From NCBI GenBank assembly GCA_963841205.1, contig CAWJCH010000025.1:1-64000 (forward strand): DNA of 64,000 bases. Reading direction: 5' to 3'. Shown here in pieces: positions 28,044 to 37,385 of this stretch; positions within the stretch are counted from its first letter, which is position 1, and each line of letters begins with the position of its first letter. The notes beneath the pieces were generated by a model. The model worked only from the letters and a program-made list of their open reading frames with translations. It was not told the DNA's origin and did no database searches. The position numbers and the translations under genes were made by a program. The DNA is from CAWAWP01 sp963841205 (GTDB taxonomy: Bacteria > Chloroflexota > Ktedonobacteria > Ktedonobacterales > JADMIN01).

Positions 28044-28241
28044 TCAGGAATAGGACCTAATTGGTCCTATGTTTTGAGGGCCGAAATTCACACTATAGAA
28101 TTGTTGCGGTAGCAACCTTCGATACTGCTTGTGACCATGACGATGTCTATCGCTCCCATAGTCCTAGGACTAGATGAAGCTTGCGGCGTTTCGTGAAGCG
28201 ATGCGCTGCCTCCAGGTTCTGACTTCTGCTGTGCCCAAACC

Positions 28242-28430
28242 CTACGATTGCGACACTGCCTTCTTGATGCGCTGAACATCTTCTGCACTGTAGTATCGAC
28301 GCCTGCGATCATCAGGAAAGAATGTTGGCTGTATCTTGAGTAGAGCAATGAGAGCACGGACCTGCTCTTCGGTTGCCCCCATCTCATCCATGATGACATC
28401 TATCGTCTTGTAACCATCTTTTACGGGCAT
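28242..28430 (-). CDS. Small MerR-like DNA-binding protein
   Basis: 62 residues from ATG 28430 with AAGGTGG 6 nt upstream. GYKTIDVIMDEMGATEEQVR and RRRRYYSAEDVQRIKKAV form a helix-turn-helix plus wing as in MerR/excisionase-type proteins. No effector domain. It lies in a low-GC pocket (28.05-28.65 kb) unlike the surroundings, near a serine recombinase gene, so it could be the excision or regulatory factor of that element. The partnership is inferred from position only. Confidence 0.6.
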   Translation of the reverse strand: MPVKDGYKTIDVIMDEMGATEEQVRALIALLKIQPTFFPDDRRRRYYSAEDVQRIKKAVSQS

Positions 28431-28448
28431 ATATGCCACCTTCCTCAA

Positions 28449-29113
28449 TGCCCTGCAGTATACCTGGTCAGGTGTTCTTTCCTACTATACTATCATGTTT
28501 TTTCATTTCCGAGTATCCAATTATGAATTAGAATCCAAACTAAGCTAGGATATATTGACTTCCTAGCTTGGATAGGTTATCCTGGGCAATAGAGGCAAAC
28601 AGCCTCACAAGTCTTCAAAAGCGTTGATTCACCTGCGGTTGCCAAGGCACCGCTTGTAACGCACCTGAACAATCGAAGATCTAGGCCCCTAACCCCAGGC
28701 AATGGACTGGTGATCACTGAGCAGGGCTTTCAGCCCGACGGCAATGGGGGTCTGGTGTACGGTCCGCTGAATATGCCGGGACCAAGATCGGCCCCTGCGC
28801 CGGCGAGGCCGAGGAAAACGCAAAGAGAGCCTGCCCGCGCCAACGGGCAAGCTCTCCAGTTCGCGCCGTCTTGCGACAGACACGAAAGCATACGCTGCCT
28901 TCGATAGTACCGCATTTCAGCGACAACTTCAACGCAATGTGGTATGGACTGTCACCATATGGCGCCTAGCGCGGGCTTCATGTAGGCCCAAACTGGGAGT
29001 TTGCTTCATGGCCCAGCACGTCCTAGGAGGGACCAGGCGCGCTCGTGCGCGTCGCATCCGCTTCGAGGTACGAGAATCCTCGGAACCTCCGTCAATAAGT
29101 CTCACGCCAGGGT
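28449..29113. other. Low-GC intergenic region with a hairpin
   Basis: 28449-28650 is AT-rich (tactatactatcatg) and probably promoter-containing. A strong hairpin at 28825-28856 (GAGAGC-c-TGCCCG / CGGGCA-a-GCTCTC) is terminator-like without a T run. No gene recognised. Confidence 0.4.
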
Positions 29114-29296
29114 ATGGTGGTGGACCCGGCGCGTTCGCGCGACTTCTTGTCGAGTGGAAACTCGCCCAACTCGCCGCAGTTGAGCCGCAATCGAAGAGCG
29201 CCTAGTCCAGCGGTCCGTGACGAAGGCCGCCTCGGCACTTACTGCCGGGTCGGCCACCCCAAACAGCAGCGTATTGGAAGCGTATCGGAGGTGGTG

Positions 29297-31045
29297 ATGC
29301 CGCGCTACGAAATGATGCAGAAGCGTAAGCTGGAACGTCAGGTCTGGCGCGAGATCCCCGAGAGGTCGCGGGTCGTCATCTATGGGCGACATTCACCCGG
29401 CGAAGCGCAGACGATCCACTCACAAGCCGATGCGATGCGCCGTTGGGCGGAATCTCGGCTCTGGATATTGACGCGCGAATTCTACGATGAAGGGATCGAA
29501 GGCAATCGCACGGATCGCCCTGCTTTCCAGGAGATGTTGCGCTTCCTCCATCAAGAGCCTCGCCCTGCCGACGCCGTCATCACTTGGAATACCATGCGCT
29601 TTGGTCGCGACCAACTCGATAGCCAGTTCTTCAAAGCGGATCTTCGCAGGCGCGGGTAATTGGTCCTCGGGAAAGAAGACGGCATCGAACAGTCACCGCT
29701 CGCCCCAGTGCTGGAATCGATGCTGGAGTGGAAGGCGCAGCAGGATCTCGCCGTCATCGGCTCCGACACGAAACGGGGGCTGGAGTATCTCGCCCGCAAT
29801 GCATACTGGCCGGGCGGTGCGCTCCCCATGGGCTACAAGGCCGAGAAAGAGTTGATCGGCACCCGCAAGAACGGCGATCCTCGCCTTGGCACCCGCGTCA
29901 TCAAGGATTCTGCCCTCGCGGAACGCGTCGCCCGTGCCTGGGAGATGCGACTCGCGGGCGCGTCCTATCGTGAGATCCACGAGGTCGTGCGTTTCTACCA
30001 CAGCACCAAGTGCTACTCCACCTTCTTCAGCAATCCACTCTACACCGGCGTCCTCGACTACGGCGGGATGCGCTATCCCGAAGATTGGCGCACTGGTGGA
30101 CGGTTCTGCGAGCCTTACGTCTCGATGGAACAGTTCGACGAGCTCCGCGCAAAGATGAAGGACTGGGGCGCACGCTACGGCACCGGCCCGGATCGTCATC
30201 CGCGCAACCGGACATCACCTTTCCTGCTCTCCGGCCTCGTCGTGTGTGGTCAGTGTTTGCAGCGCGACCTAGAAGTCACGGTCTCGGGCTGGCAGGACTC
30301 GCGCAATCCGCGCGTGCGCTGCTATCGGTGCGGGCGCAAACAACGGGTGAAGGGCTCAGACTGCACGCTACGCTCAGTGACGTGCGATCTCCTGGATGCA
30401 GCGGTCGTCGAGCGGTTACGAGATGCAATCTTCACTCCTGCCTACATCAGATCCGAAGTAGCCCTCGCAAATGCGCAACTCCGGGAACATGAAGGTTCAT
30501 CCACGCGCGCGATACTTCTCGCGGAGCAGGCCGAGAGCGCGGCACGGAAAGCGCTCGACCATCTCGCCGACTTTGTCGCGGCCAATGGAGCCAACCCCGT
30601 CGTAGAGGAACGGTATCGCGCCGCTGATCGGGAGTGGCGGCTGGCTTCTGCCGCCCTGGCTGCGGCTCGCGTAGAACGCCGCGCGAGCAAACCGCTCGTG
30701 GTGTGCGAGACCGACGCCCAGGAGTACGCGGCGAACTTGGTGGCGCACATGCAGGAAGGCGACATGCGGCTAAGGCGCCAGTTCCTGGCCACCTTTATCC
30801 GGCGCATCGTGCTCTACGACACGGAGGGCATCATCGAACTGTCGGGGCAACCGACGCTGGACGCAATGCGCTCCATTGAAACTGTCGCTAGTTGGGACGA
30901 GGAAAGCAGCAAGGGCGCAATGCCACGCGCTGCGCGACATTACGCCCCTCGGCTCATTCAGGGTAGGAAGTCTAACATCCCTATGGAAGGTACCCCCAGC
31001 GGGATTCGAACCCGCGATCTCCACCTTGAAAGGGTGATGTCCTAG
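29297..31045 (+). pseudogene. Large serine recombinase with one in-frame ochre codon, running into tRNA-Glu
   Basis: ATG 29297 behind GGAGG. The N-terminal resolvase domain starts SRVVIYGRHSPGEAQTIHSQ (catalytic Ser in RHS) and ends ADLRRRG, then TAA (29657-29659), then continues in frame LVLGKEDGIEQSP. Homologues have Tyr there. It then shows the recombinase domain (GGALPMGYKAEKELIG; FFSNPLYTGVLDYGGMRYPE), a zinc ribbon (CGQCLQRDLEV; CYRCGRKQ) and a coiled coil. The last ~20 codons (EGTPSGIRTRDLHLERVMS) are antisense tRNA-Glu sequence. The gene therefore lies at an attachment-type junction. Confidence 0.75.
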
Positions 31046-31064
31046 GCCGCTAGACGATGGGGGC
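30991..31064 (-). tRNA. tRNA-Glu (anticodon UUC)
   Basis: Minus strand: acceptor GCCCCCA with TGGGGGT, D-arm (TCTAGCGGCCTAGGA), anticodon loop CTTTCAA giving TTC, T-arm GCGGGTTCGAATCCCGC, discriminator A. CCA is not encoded. The recombinase frame on the other strand overlaps it by 55 bp. tRNA 3' ends are common integration targets. Confidence 0.93.
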
Positions 31065-31146
31065 ATGGGTAGGCGAGCGCCGTGAGGTGCTCGCCACGAG
31101 TGAGTGTACGTTTCCGACGCAGGGATGTCAACTTCGCACTGCTCGG

Positions 31147-32697
31147 TTACTGATCGTCATCCGCGGGATTCGTCGTGTTCCCCCACCAGTCGCGATTGGC
31201 ATCGGCACCGGACCTGCGATCCGGAGGGCTACCGGGACCGCCGCCTCGTGCGGGACGTTGCGGAGGCGACTGCCGTCCCGGCGCAACGCCGCCTTGGCTT
31301 GCCCATGGATCGAGCGGCGGGTAACCGAGTGACTGATATCCATTTTGCCGCACTGTCGATCCGTCGTGATTCGTCGCGCTGCCGTATCCGTCTGCATAGC
31401 CCTGCGGATCGTAATCGTGCGGTCGCCCGGACATCGGTCGCGGCTGCCAGTCGGGACCCGGGGTGGGATCGAGCTCATCCCACTGCGCCACCCCACCGAT
31501 GCGCGGCGCACCCGGGCCGCCGGGAGCTCCAAACTGGCCCATATTTCCGAACTGTCCCGTCACCGGCTGTCGGCCCGTTTGGCCGATACCAGGAACCTTC
31601 ATTGTGTCACGGTTGCGCGCCGCGAACCCGGGATACTCGCCGGGTCCGTAGCCGCCATCGCCATACAACGCCTCCGAAGGATCATTGCGCCCACGCAGCA
31701 GGAAGAACGCGGCGACGCCAAGTCCCGCCAGCAAGAGCAACGCGACAATAAGAACCAGCACCATTAGGAAGCCCGGACCACCTCCCTGCTGAGAAGTGGC
31801 GGGAGAGACGGCGCCGGACTTGGGCGTCGCGGTGACAGTGACGGACGCCGTCGGCGATCCAGCGGCGATAACGACCAACTGCGCCGTTGCCTGTAATACT
31901 GGATCGGCGTTGCCTTCCCGCTGCGAGAAGGCGCGAATCGTCATCGTGCCAGGTGCCGAGCTCACGGTCCACGAAGTGGTGAAGCTGCCATCCGTTCCTA
32001 CAGCCGCAACTGGGAACGGGATGGTGACATCGTGACCCGCCGAATCGACCTCAGCTAGTACCACCGTGCCAGAGTCCGGCAGGCCGACGAACCCGCTACC
32101 TTTAATCGTCAGCGACTGCCCCGCAGTGATGGAGGGCGCGGAAAGCGAGAGCGTCGGCGGTGTCGGCGAGAGCACGTGGTAGCTGGGGGCGCCTGACGTG
32201 ACCCCCGACGCGCAGATGTAGAATGTGCCGCCATTCAGCGCAATCGGCCAGAGGAACCCCGTCGTGAAGGAGCCCCCACCGTTCGCGGTCGCGGAGGCGA
32301 TGCCGGCCGCCTGCTGCGAGCAATCGGTCGCCGAGGATGCGTAGATGAGAATATTCGCGCTCGCGGTGAAGTTGCTGCCGCTTATGGTGAGGTGTGCGCC
32401 GACCGGACCCTTGCTGCTGGTCGGACTCACTAAAGAGATCGTCGGCGGGGTGGCCGGCGTCGAGGTTGCGGTAGGGGTGTCTGACGGCGAAGCTGAAGCC
32501 GAAGCGGTGGACGTCAAATTGATCACGTGGTTGGCTTTGGCCACCTGTGGCGACAAGCCTGTGCCCGTGAGAGCGGATGCAGCGAGGAGCAATGCGGACG
32601 CGACCACCGCCAGCAGCGCAGAACGGCTCACTGGCGAAGCGTGACGTAGAGTAGTGTGCAACCGCTGACGCCGGTGGGGGGATCGAAGTGTGGGCAT
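31147..32697 (-). CDS. Surface protein with IPT/TIG-like repeats and cytosolic Gly/Pro tail
   Basis: About 516 residues. A signal-like segment (SALLAVVASALLLAASAL) is followed by a Ser/Thr linker and two or three Ig-like IPT/TIG-type domains (ISLVSPTSSKGPVGAHLTIS; SLSAPSITAGQSLTIKGSG; SWTVSSAPGTMTIRAFSQRE). A membrane helix (FLMVLVLIVALLLLAGLGVA) precedes a ~170-residue Gly/Pro/Gln/Asp-rich tail (YGDGGYGPGEYPGF). Type I membrane topology with an external sandwich array. I take MPTLRS (32697); a GTG at 32715 is also possible. It ends 83 bp from the tRNA-Glu gene and is host-like and intact. Confidence 0.75.
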   Translation of the reverse strand: MPTLRSPHRRQRLHTTLRHASPVSRSALLAVVASALLLAASALTGTGLSPQVAKANHVINLTSTASASASPSDTPTATSTPATPPTISLVSPTSSKGPVGAHLTISGSNFTASANILIYASSATDCSQQAAGIASATANGGGSFTTGFLWPIALNGGTFYICASGVTSGAPSYHVLSPTPPTLSLSAPSITAGQSLTIKGSGFVGLPDSGTVVLAEVDSAGHDVTIPFPVAAVGTDGSFTTSWTVSSAPGTMTIRAFSQREGNADPVLQATAQLVVIAAGSPTASVTVTATPKSGAVSPATSQQGGGPGFLMVLVLIVALLLLAGLGVAAFFLLRGRNDPSEALYGDGGYGPGEYPGFAARNRDTMKVPGIGQTGRQPVTGQFGNMGQFGAPGGPGAPRIGGVAQWDELDPTPGPDWQPRPMSGRPHDYDPQGYADGYGSATNHDGSTVRQNGYQSLGYPPLDPWASQGGVAPGRQSPPQRPARGGGPGSPPDRRSGADANRDWWGNTTNPADDDQ

Positions 32698-33132
32698 CGG
32701 ATTCCCAGCCTTCACGGAAGACGCTTCCGATGGCCGGACTACCGGACCAAAGGAGGATGAAGAACTTCAAGATCAAAAGAATTGAGCTACAGCTCTGCAC
32801 GCACATAGGGTACTACGCGCAGATACGGCCAGTGTTCCCAAATGACTGCAAACATAGGCCATCGAGGCCAGCATTCGGTGTCGCCCGCATCTTACGTGGG
32901 CTAGCGAAACCCGTCAAGATTGGGGTGGAGGCGAAGTTCGGGCCGATTGGAATAGCAAGCAAGCATAATTACGCGCGATAGCGTTGTTCCCTCGGAATGC
33001 TTGTGCTACACTAGCGGCGGCTGCTGTTGAGTCAACCTCGCTCAGGTTGGGTGGCAGAATAGGGTGACTCGAACTGGGGCGCAAGACGGTGGCGGCGCAG
33101 CTTTGCGGCAAGGATCAGCGGAGGGCCACGCG
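32698..33132. other. Divergent promoter region
   Basis: Separates the surface-protein gene (minus) from a response regulator (plus). No gene seen. It should hold both promoters; the AT-rich segment around 32760-32990 is the likely place. Confidence 0.35.
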
Positions 33133-33525
33133 ATGCCACCTCCATACGTACTGATCGTGGACGATGATGGTGACATTCGCGAAGTGCTCTGCATGCTCTT
33201 GCAAGAGGACGGCTTCACGACATCGCTCTGTGCTACTGTGCAACAGGCCGTGAAAGTGCTCGAGTCGCATCGAGTGCACCTGCTCATCACCGACCGACGT
33301 TTGAGCGGCGGCGACGGTCTCGATCTTGTACGCTTCCTCGCGCAGCGGACCGACATCACTACACGAATCATTCTGCTCACCGCCGCCCGGCCCGCCGTCT
33401 CCCCTGACGAACATCCGCTCATTGTGAAGGCAGGTGCACGGATCATCTCCAAGCCGTTCGACATCGATCAGATCATTGGCGACGCCCGTCTGCTCACCGG
33501 ATGGCCCGGGGCGCAAGGATGGTGA
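33133..33525 (+). CDS. Single-domain response regulator
   Basis: 130 residues from ATG 33133. Receiver domain: YVLIVDDDGDIREVL (acidic pair DDD), LLITDRRLSGGDG (phospho-Asp), ILLTAARP (Thr), ISKPFDIDQ (Lys). No output domain. It points toward the Ser/Thr kinase gene on the other strand, 45 bp away, with no overlap. A phosphotransfer intermediate or a partner-binding switch is likely. Confidence 0.88.
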   Translation: MPPPYVLIVDDDGDIREVLCMLLQEDGFTTSLCATVQQAVKVLESHRVHLLITDRRLSGGDGLDLVRFLAQRTDITTRIILLTAARPAVSPDEHPLIVKAGARIISKPFDIDQIIGDARLLTGWPGAQGW

Positions 33526-33569
33526 CGGCGAGACGACGCCAAGCTAGATCGGTACCTTTCGTCGGCTCC

Positions 33570-34901
33570 TCATGCGTGGCCCAGCACGAGGATGAGAAGT
33601 GCGACCAAGCCGATCATCGCCAGTCCAAGTCCTAGCATGACCCAAGTCCACACTCTAGAACCTCGACCCTCATCGCCCCCACGCGACATCGGCTTCTGGC
33701 CCAGCGGCGCGCTAGCCAGGCCAGCAGCGTTGGTCGATACGAAACTGCTGGTAAGCGGCTGTGAGTATGGAGCGGGCTGCAATGGCGCGGGCTGCGAGAC
33801 TGGATGCGGCGCGGAGGGTGGTCGCTCGACGAAGCCCAATGCGTTACTGGGCGACACCAGGCTGGTGGCGGGACCGTAGGAGAGCGCTCGCGGGAGCTGG
33901 ACCGCCTCGGTCGCGATGGTGGGCGCCTGCGACTGAGACACCGGCACGCCCAGTTGCGGAGGCTCCCACAGCGCCCCCGAGCCAGAGTTGGCAGACCCGA
34001 CGCTGGGCGCGTCTAGCGGTGGCAGAGGCGAGCGTGACGACAGCGTGCTGGCTGGGGTGGGCACGGCGAACGGCGGCGGCTCGATGTCGCCCGCAACTAG
34101 AGCGCCCATCAGCGCGGCGCCAAGCTCGGTTGCCCTCTGGAAGCGCGCGCTCGGGTCCTTTGCAAGGGCACGCAGCAGCACGTCTTGCATCGCCGGCGTC
34201 ACCTGCGGATTGAGCGTGCGCGGCAGCGTCACCGATCGGTAGAGATGCCCGTCCATCACCTCGTCCGAGGTCGATCCGGCGAACGGTAATTGGCCGGTGA
34301 AGAGCAGGTAGAGGACGACACCCAACCCATAGATGTCCGAGCGTTCGTCGGTGCGTCCGTCGATCTGCTCGGGCGCCATGTATTCGGGAGTACCGGCGTC
34401 GGGCCGCCCAGGACGCCGTGGAGGCGTCCCGTCGAGGATCTTGGCAAGTCCGAAGTCCGCGAGCATGAGCCGGCCATCGGCGTGCAGCAGCATGTTCGCC
34501 GGCTTCACGTCGCGGTGGACCACACCGCGCTCATGGGCGAAGGCCAACGCGTCTGCCATTTGCGAGCCGTACGCCGTGACGGTGGAGGGTGGCATCGGTG
34601 CGCGGTTGAGGTGATCTTGCAGGCTGCCGCCGCTGACATATGGCATTACGAGGTACGTGTGTCCCTCGCTTGCGCCGAAGTCAAAGATGGGAACGATATT
34701 GGGGTGATCGAGCGCCGCCGCAACCTGCGCCTCGCGCAGGAAGCGTTCGCGGAACGATTGGCGTTCGGAGAGCTGCTCGTCGAGCACCTTTACAGCAACA
34801 TCGCGCCCTAGGCGCAGATCGCGACCCAGGTACACCTGGGCCATGCCGCCTTCGCCGAGCGGCCGCACCAACTCATAATAGCCGAGTTGCCACACCTGCA
34901 T
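33570..34901 (-). CDS. Membrane Ser/Thr protein kinase (PknB-like)
   Basis: 443 residues. The kinase domain occupies ~1-270: glycine loop LGEGGMAQVYLGRD, Lys in VAVKVLDEQL, catalytic VVHRDVKPANMLL, DFG in LADFGLAKIL, and TPEYMAPEQIDGRTDERSDI in the activation/APE region. A Pro/Ser/Ala-rich linker (~280-410) carries no PASTA repeats. One C-terminal membrane helix (WTWVMLGLGLAMIGLVALLI) has only two residues outside, so there is no external sensor. All catalytic residues are present. Convergent with the receiver gene at 33.1 kb. Confidence 0.93.
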   Translation of the reverse strand: MQVWQLGYYELVRPLGEGGMAQVYLGRDLRLGRDVAVKVLDEQLSERQSFRERFLREAQVAAALDHPNIVPIFDFGASEGHTYLVMPYVSGGSLQDHLNRAPMPPSTVTAYGSQMADALAFAHERGVVHRDVKPANMLLHADGRLMLADFGLAKILDGTPPRRPGRPDAGTPEYMAPEQIDGRTDERSDIYGLGVVLYLLFTGQLPFAGSTSDEVMDGHLYRSVTLPRTLNPQVTPAMQDVLLRALAKDPSARFQRATELGAALMGALVAGDIEPPPFAVPTPASTLSSRSPLPPLDAPSVGSANSGSGALWEPPQLGVPVSQSQAPTIATEAVQLPRALSYGPATSLVSPSNALGFVERPPSAPHPVSQPAPLQPAPYSQPLTSSFVSTNAAGLASAPLGQKPMSRGGDEGRGSRVWTWVMLGLGLAMIGLVALLILVLGHA

Positions 34902-35190
34902 CCCAGCGACCCTCTCCTCCGTCGCGCGGCGTCGCGCGTGGTAACCGACCGGCGTTTTCCGGTTCGCTCGCGCCGCTATTATACAGCGTGATGCGCTTGG
35001 TGGCGTCAGGTACTATGTTGATCATACGGGACGTGCATCTTCAAACTCCCGTATACCCTCCGGTCGACCGGGTGAGATGCGCCGAATGTGGTGCGTATGA
35101 TCGCGTATCAATGTCCATCGCAGCGTGCACTAGTCAGACATGGCAGCGCGACGAAGTAGCGAGTAGGCCGCCGCCCAGCAGGAGATCGAG

Positions 35191-35532
35191 ATGTCGCCAA
35201 ATTATGATTCGACGTATGCCGCTGCTAACGCGCCACGCGACACCCCGCCTCCAACTGCGCCTGCCAACAACAGCCCTGCGAAGACGTCGTCGAATAGCGG
35301 GTTCGCCATCGCTAGTCTCGTTTGCTCCCTGGTTGGCGTCGTATTCCTCCCCATCATCGGGGGTCTTCTGGGCATCATCTTAGGTGCGGCTGCCCTGACG
35401 CAGATCCGCATCTCCAACCCGCGAGTGCAAGGGCGCGGCCTCGCACTCGCGGGCATCATCGTCGGCGCGGTCTCGGTGGTCCTCTGGGTAGGTGTGTTGG
35501 CTTTCCTCGGTTCCCATCCGGGCTTCCTTTGA
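35191..35532 (+). CDS. DUF4190-type small membrane protein
   Basis: 113 residues, ATG behind GGAGATCGAG. A Pro/Ala/Asn-rich N-terminus, then GFAIASLVCSLVGVVFLPII, GLLGIILGAAALTQI, and GRGLALAGIIVGAVSVVLWV: the usual two-helix DUF4190 pattern. The stop TGA overlaps the right end of an IS605-type element (TTTGACACTCC), so the last residues may be altered by the insertion. Confidence 0.8.
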   Translation: MSPNYDSTYAAANAPRDTPPPTAPANNSPAKTSSNSGFAIASLVCSLVGVVFLPIIGGLLGIILGAAALTQIRISNPRVQGRGLALAGIIVGAVSVVLWVGVLAFLGSHPGFL

Positions 35533-35700
35533 CACTCCCCCGGCAAAAGCCGGGAGATTCTCGGTTCTCCGCCGCGGCCTACGCCACGGCTCCCCGAAGG
35601 CTCTGCCCGAGCCTTACTATGTTCTTGGCGGCATTGTGGTCCCGATGCAGGGCTCGGCCGCAGTCCGGGCAGGAATGCCAACGGACCGACAAGCCCTTGT
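35533..35700 (-). ncRNA. Candidate omega RNA (reRNA) at the tnpB 3' end
   Basis: In IS200/IS605 elements the tnpB guide RNA spans the end of tnpB and the right-end hairpin. This stretch covers both and is conserved with the corresponding part at 63.3 kb (TnpB tail, then ccccGGC...hairpin). Inferred by position and family knowledge; no boundary can be read. Confidence 0.3.
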
Positions 35701-36686
35701 GGACGATGACGCCGCAGCCAGAACACGTCTGGCTGGTGTAGGCAGGCGGCACGGCTACGACTGTGCGCCCGGCCCATGCTGCCTTGGCGCTCAGGATGCG
35801 CAAGAACTGGCTCCAGCCCGCGTCTTGGATAGACTTGGCGAGGTGGTGGTTCTTGACCATGTTGGCCGTCTGCAAGTCTTCGTGAGAGATCGCGTCGTTT
35901 TCGCGCACCAGGGCAAGCGCCGCCTGTATGGTGAACGTCTTGGCGCTGCCGCTTGACCTTCAGGTGCGCTTTGGCGAGCAGCGTGACCGCCTTGCGACGG
36001 CGATTGCTGCCCTTCTTGCGGCGACTCACCCGGCGTTGGGCGGTCTTGCGGTGACGCTCCGCTTTGCGATACCAGCCGGGATGAAAGACGCGCTCACCAG
36101 TAGACGTGGTGGCGAAGGCCTCCACACCAAGGTCTATGCCGGTCTCTTGGCCTGTCGCGGGCAGCGGCTGCATCGGCACGTCGGCGCAGGAGAAGCAGAC
36201 CTACCAGCCGTCCGCTGCCCGCGACACCGTGACCGTCTTGGGCGTGCCCTCCGGCGGTCGGGACCAGCGCACCGCAATCCGCCCGATCGTCGAGAGGACC
36301 AGGAAGCCGTTGTCCAGGGTAGCTCCACTGCCGAACTGCTTGTAGGTGAATGAGTTGTAGCGGTTGGCTCCCTGGAAGCGGGGATAGCCGGACGTCTCAC
36401 CGTTCTTGGCACGGCGGAAGAAGGCCTGGAAGGCCCTCTCCAGCCGGGTCAGCACGTCCTGCAAGACCGGCGAGTGGACGTCGCGGTATTCAGGGCGGAC
36501 CTCTTTCACTTCGGGCAGTTGGGCGCTCTGGCCGGCGACGGTCACGCTCACCCCGCACTTCCGCCAGGCGTCCCGCCGCTCCTCAAGGGCGGCGTTGTAG
36601 CGTTCACGGCAGCGGCGCAAGACCAACGCCATCGCCCGCTCCTGATCTGGAGTGGGCTTCAGTTTGTACGTGAAGGTCTTGCGCAC
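35579..36686 (-). pseudogene. tnpB: TnpB (IS605-type), frameshifted
   Basis: I take GTG 36686 (RKTFTYKLKPTPDQERAM). Frame 1 runs to VSRAADGW. A second frame gives TGQETGIDLGVEAFATTSTG (RuvC I), then a helical region (RRVSRRKKGSNRRRKAVTLL). After another shift near 35940 comes AWAGRTVVAVPPAYTSQTCS, CPDCGRALHRDHNAAKNIV (zinc finger and RuvC III Asp) to SLRGAVA. Two frameshifts break it. TnpB is the RNA-guided nuclease of the element and the Cas12 relative. No intact copy exists in this window. Confidence 0.8.
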
Positions 36687-36742
36687 TGTCTGCGGGTCCC
36701 TGTCTGCGGGTCCCTGTCTGCGGGTCCCTGTCTGCGGGTCCA
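36687..36742. repeat. Four tandem 14-bp repeats between tnpA and tnpB
   Basis: The unit tgtctgcgggtccc is repeated four times (last copy ends in a instead of c). It lies exactly between the stop of tnpA and the start of tnpB. Fourteen bp is not a multiple of three, so no coding role. Confidence 0.9.
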
Positions 36743-36743
36743 C

Positions 36744-37133
36744 CTACGTCTTGCTCTGCCCCTCAAGGTATTTCCTGATCGTCTCCTGGCTCACGTTGCC
36801 CGCCGTGCTCAAGAAAAACGAGCGCGTCCACATGGACGGGAGCTTGCGAAGCTGCGGGAACTCCTGCCGCAAATGGTGCGCACTACGGCCCTTGATGCGC
36901 CGTGGGATGTCAGACGGCAGGGTGTTCGGGTCTGCCCGGATGAACAGGTGGACGTGATCGGGCTGAATCGCCAACTCGATCACGATCCAGTCGTGCTCGG
37001 CTGCTACTTCGCGGATGATCTGCTCCAAGCGGCTACGTATCGGCCCGACGAGCACCTCGCGCCGCCGCTTGGGGCACCAGATGACGTGGTACACGACAAG
37101 GTGTAGGGTGTGCCCTTCGTGCGCGTAGTCCAT
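36744..37133 (-). CDS. tnpA: Y1 transposase TnpA of IS200/IS605
   Basis: 129 residues from ATG 37133. VVYHVIWCPKRRREVLVGPI opens the Y1 HUH domain. The HUH motif is HVHLFI (in IQPDHVHLFIRADPNTLPS). The catalytic Tyr lies in the C-terminal helix (SQETIRKYLEGQ). Size is typical. Single-strand transposase acting on the end hairpins. Intact, so this copy could mobilise itself and the tnpB-only relatives at 50.9 and 63.3 kb. Confidence 0.92.
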   Translation of the reverse strand: MDYAHEGHTLHLVVYHVIWCPKRRREVLVGPIRSRLEQIIREVAAEHDWIVIELAIQPDHVHLFIRADPNTLPSDIPRRIKGRSAHHLRQEFPQLRKLPSMWTRSFFLSTAGNVSQETIRKYLEGQSKT

Positions 37134-37385
37134 GTTGATAGTATACCCTTCCTCAACACGGCTCGCAAGGCGGAAGAACCATTCTGTAGCGCGCTCCCAT
37201 TCGAATTGTGGCGCCGCGCTGGCCCGCGTGAGACAATCGCGTCGTGCCCCGAGTCCAGGGATGATATAGATGATATACTGGTACACACCGTGACGCCGCA
37301 GACGTGACCCACGGCGTCTTCAGTTTGCGCACGCACCTCCTGCGCGCAATGTCCGGGGTGGGGTACGTCGTGTTGGGAGCGACCG

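Larger units (their letters stand above)
35530..37300 (-). mobile_element. IS200/IS605-type element, copy 1 (tnpA intact, tnpB broken)
   Basis: The right end starts TTGACACTCCCCCGGC with the short hairpin CCCGGCaaaaGCCGGG, and similar ends occur at 45108, 50868 and 63291. The minus strand carries tnpA then tnpB in the order seen in IS605-like elements, separated by 14-bp tandem repeats. The left end lies somewhere in 37134-37310 and is not resolved. Confidence 0.75.
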
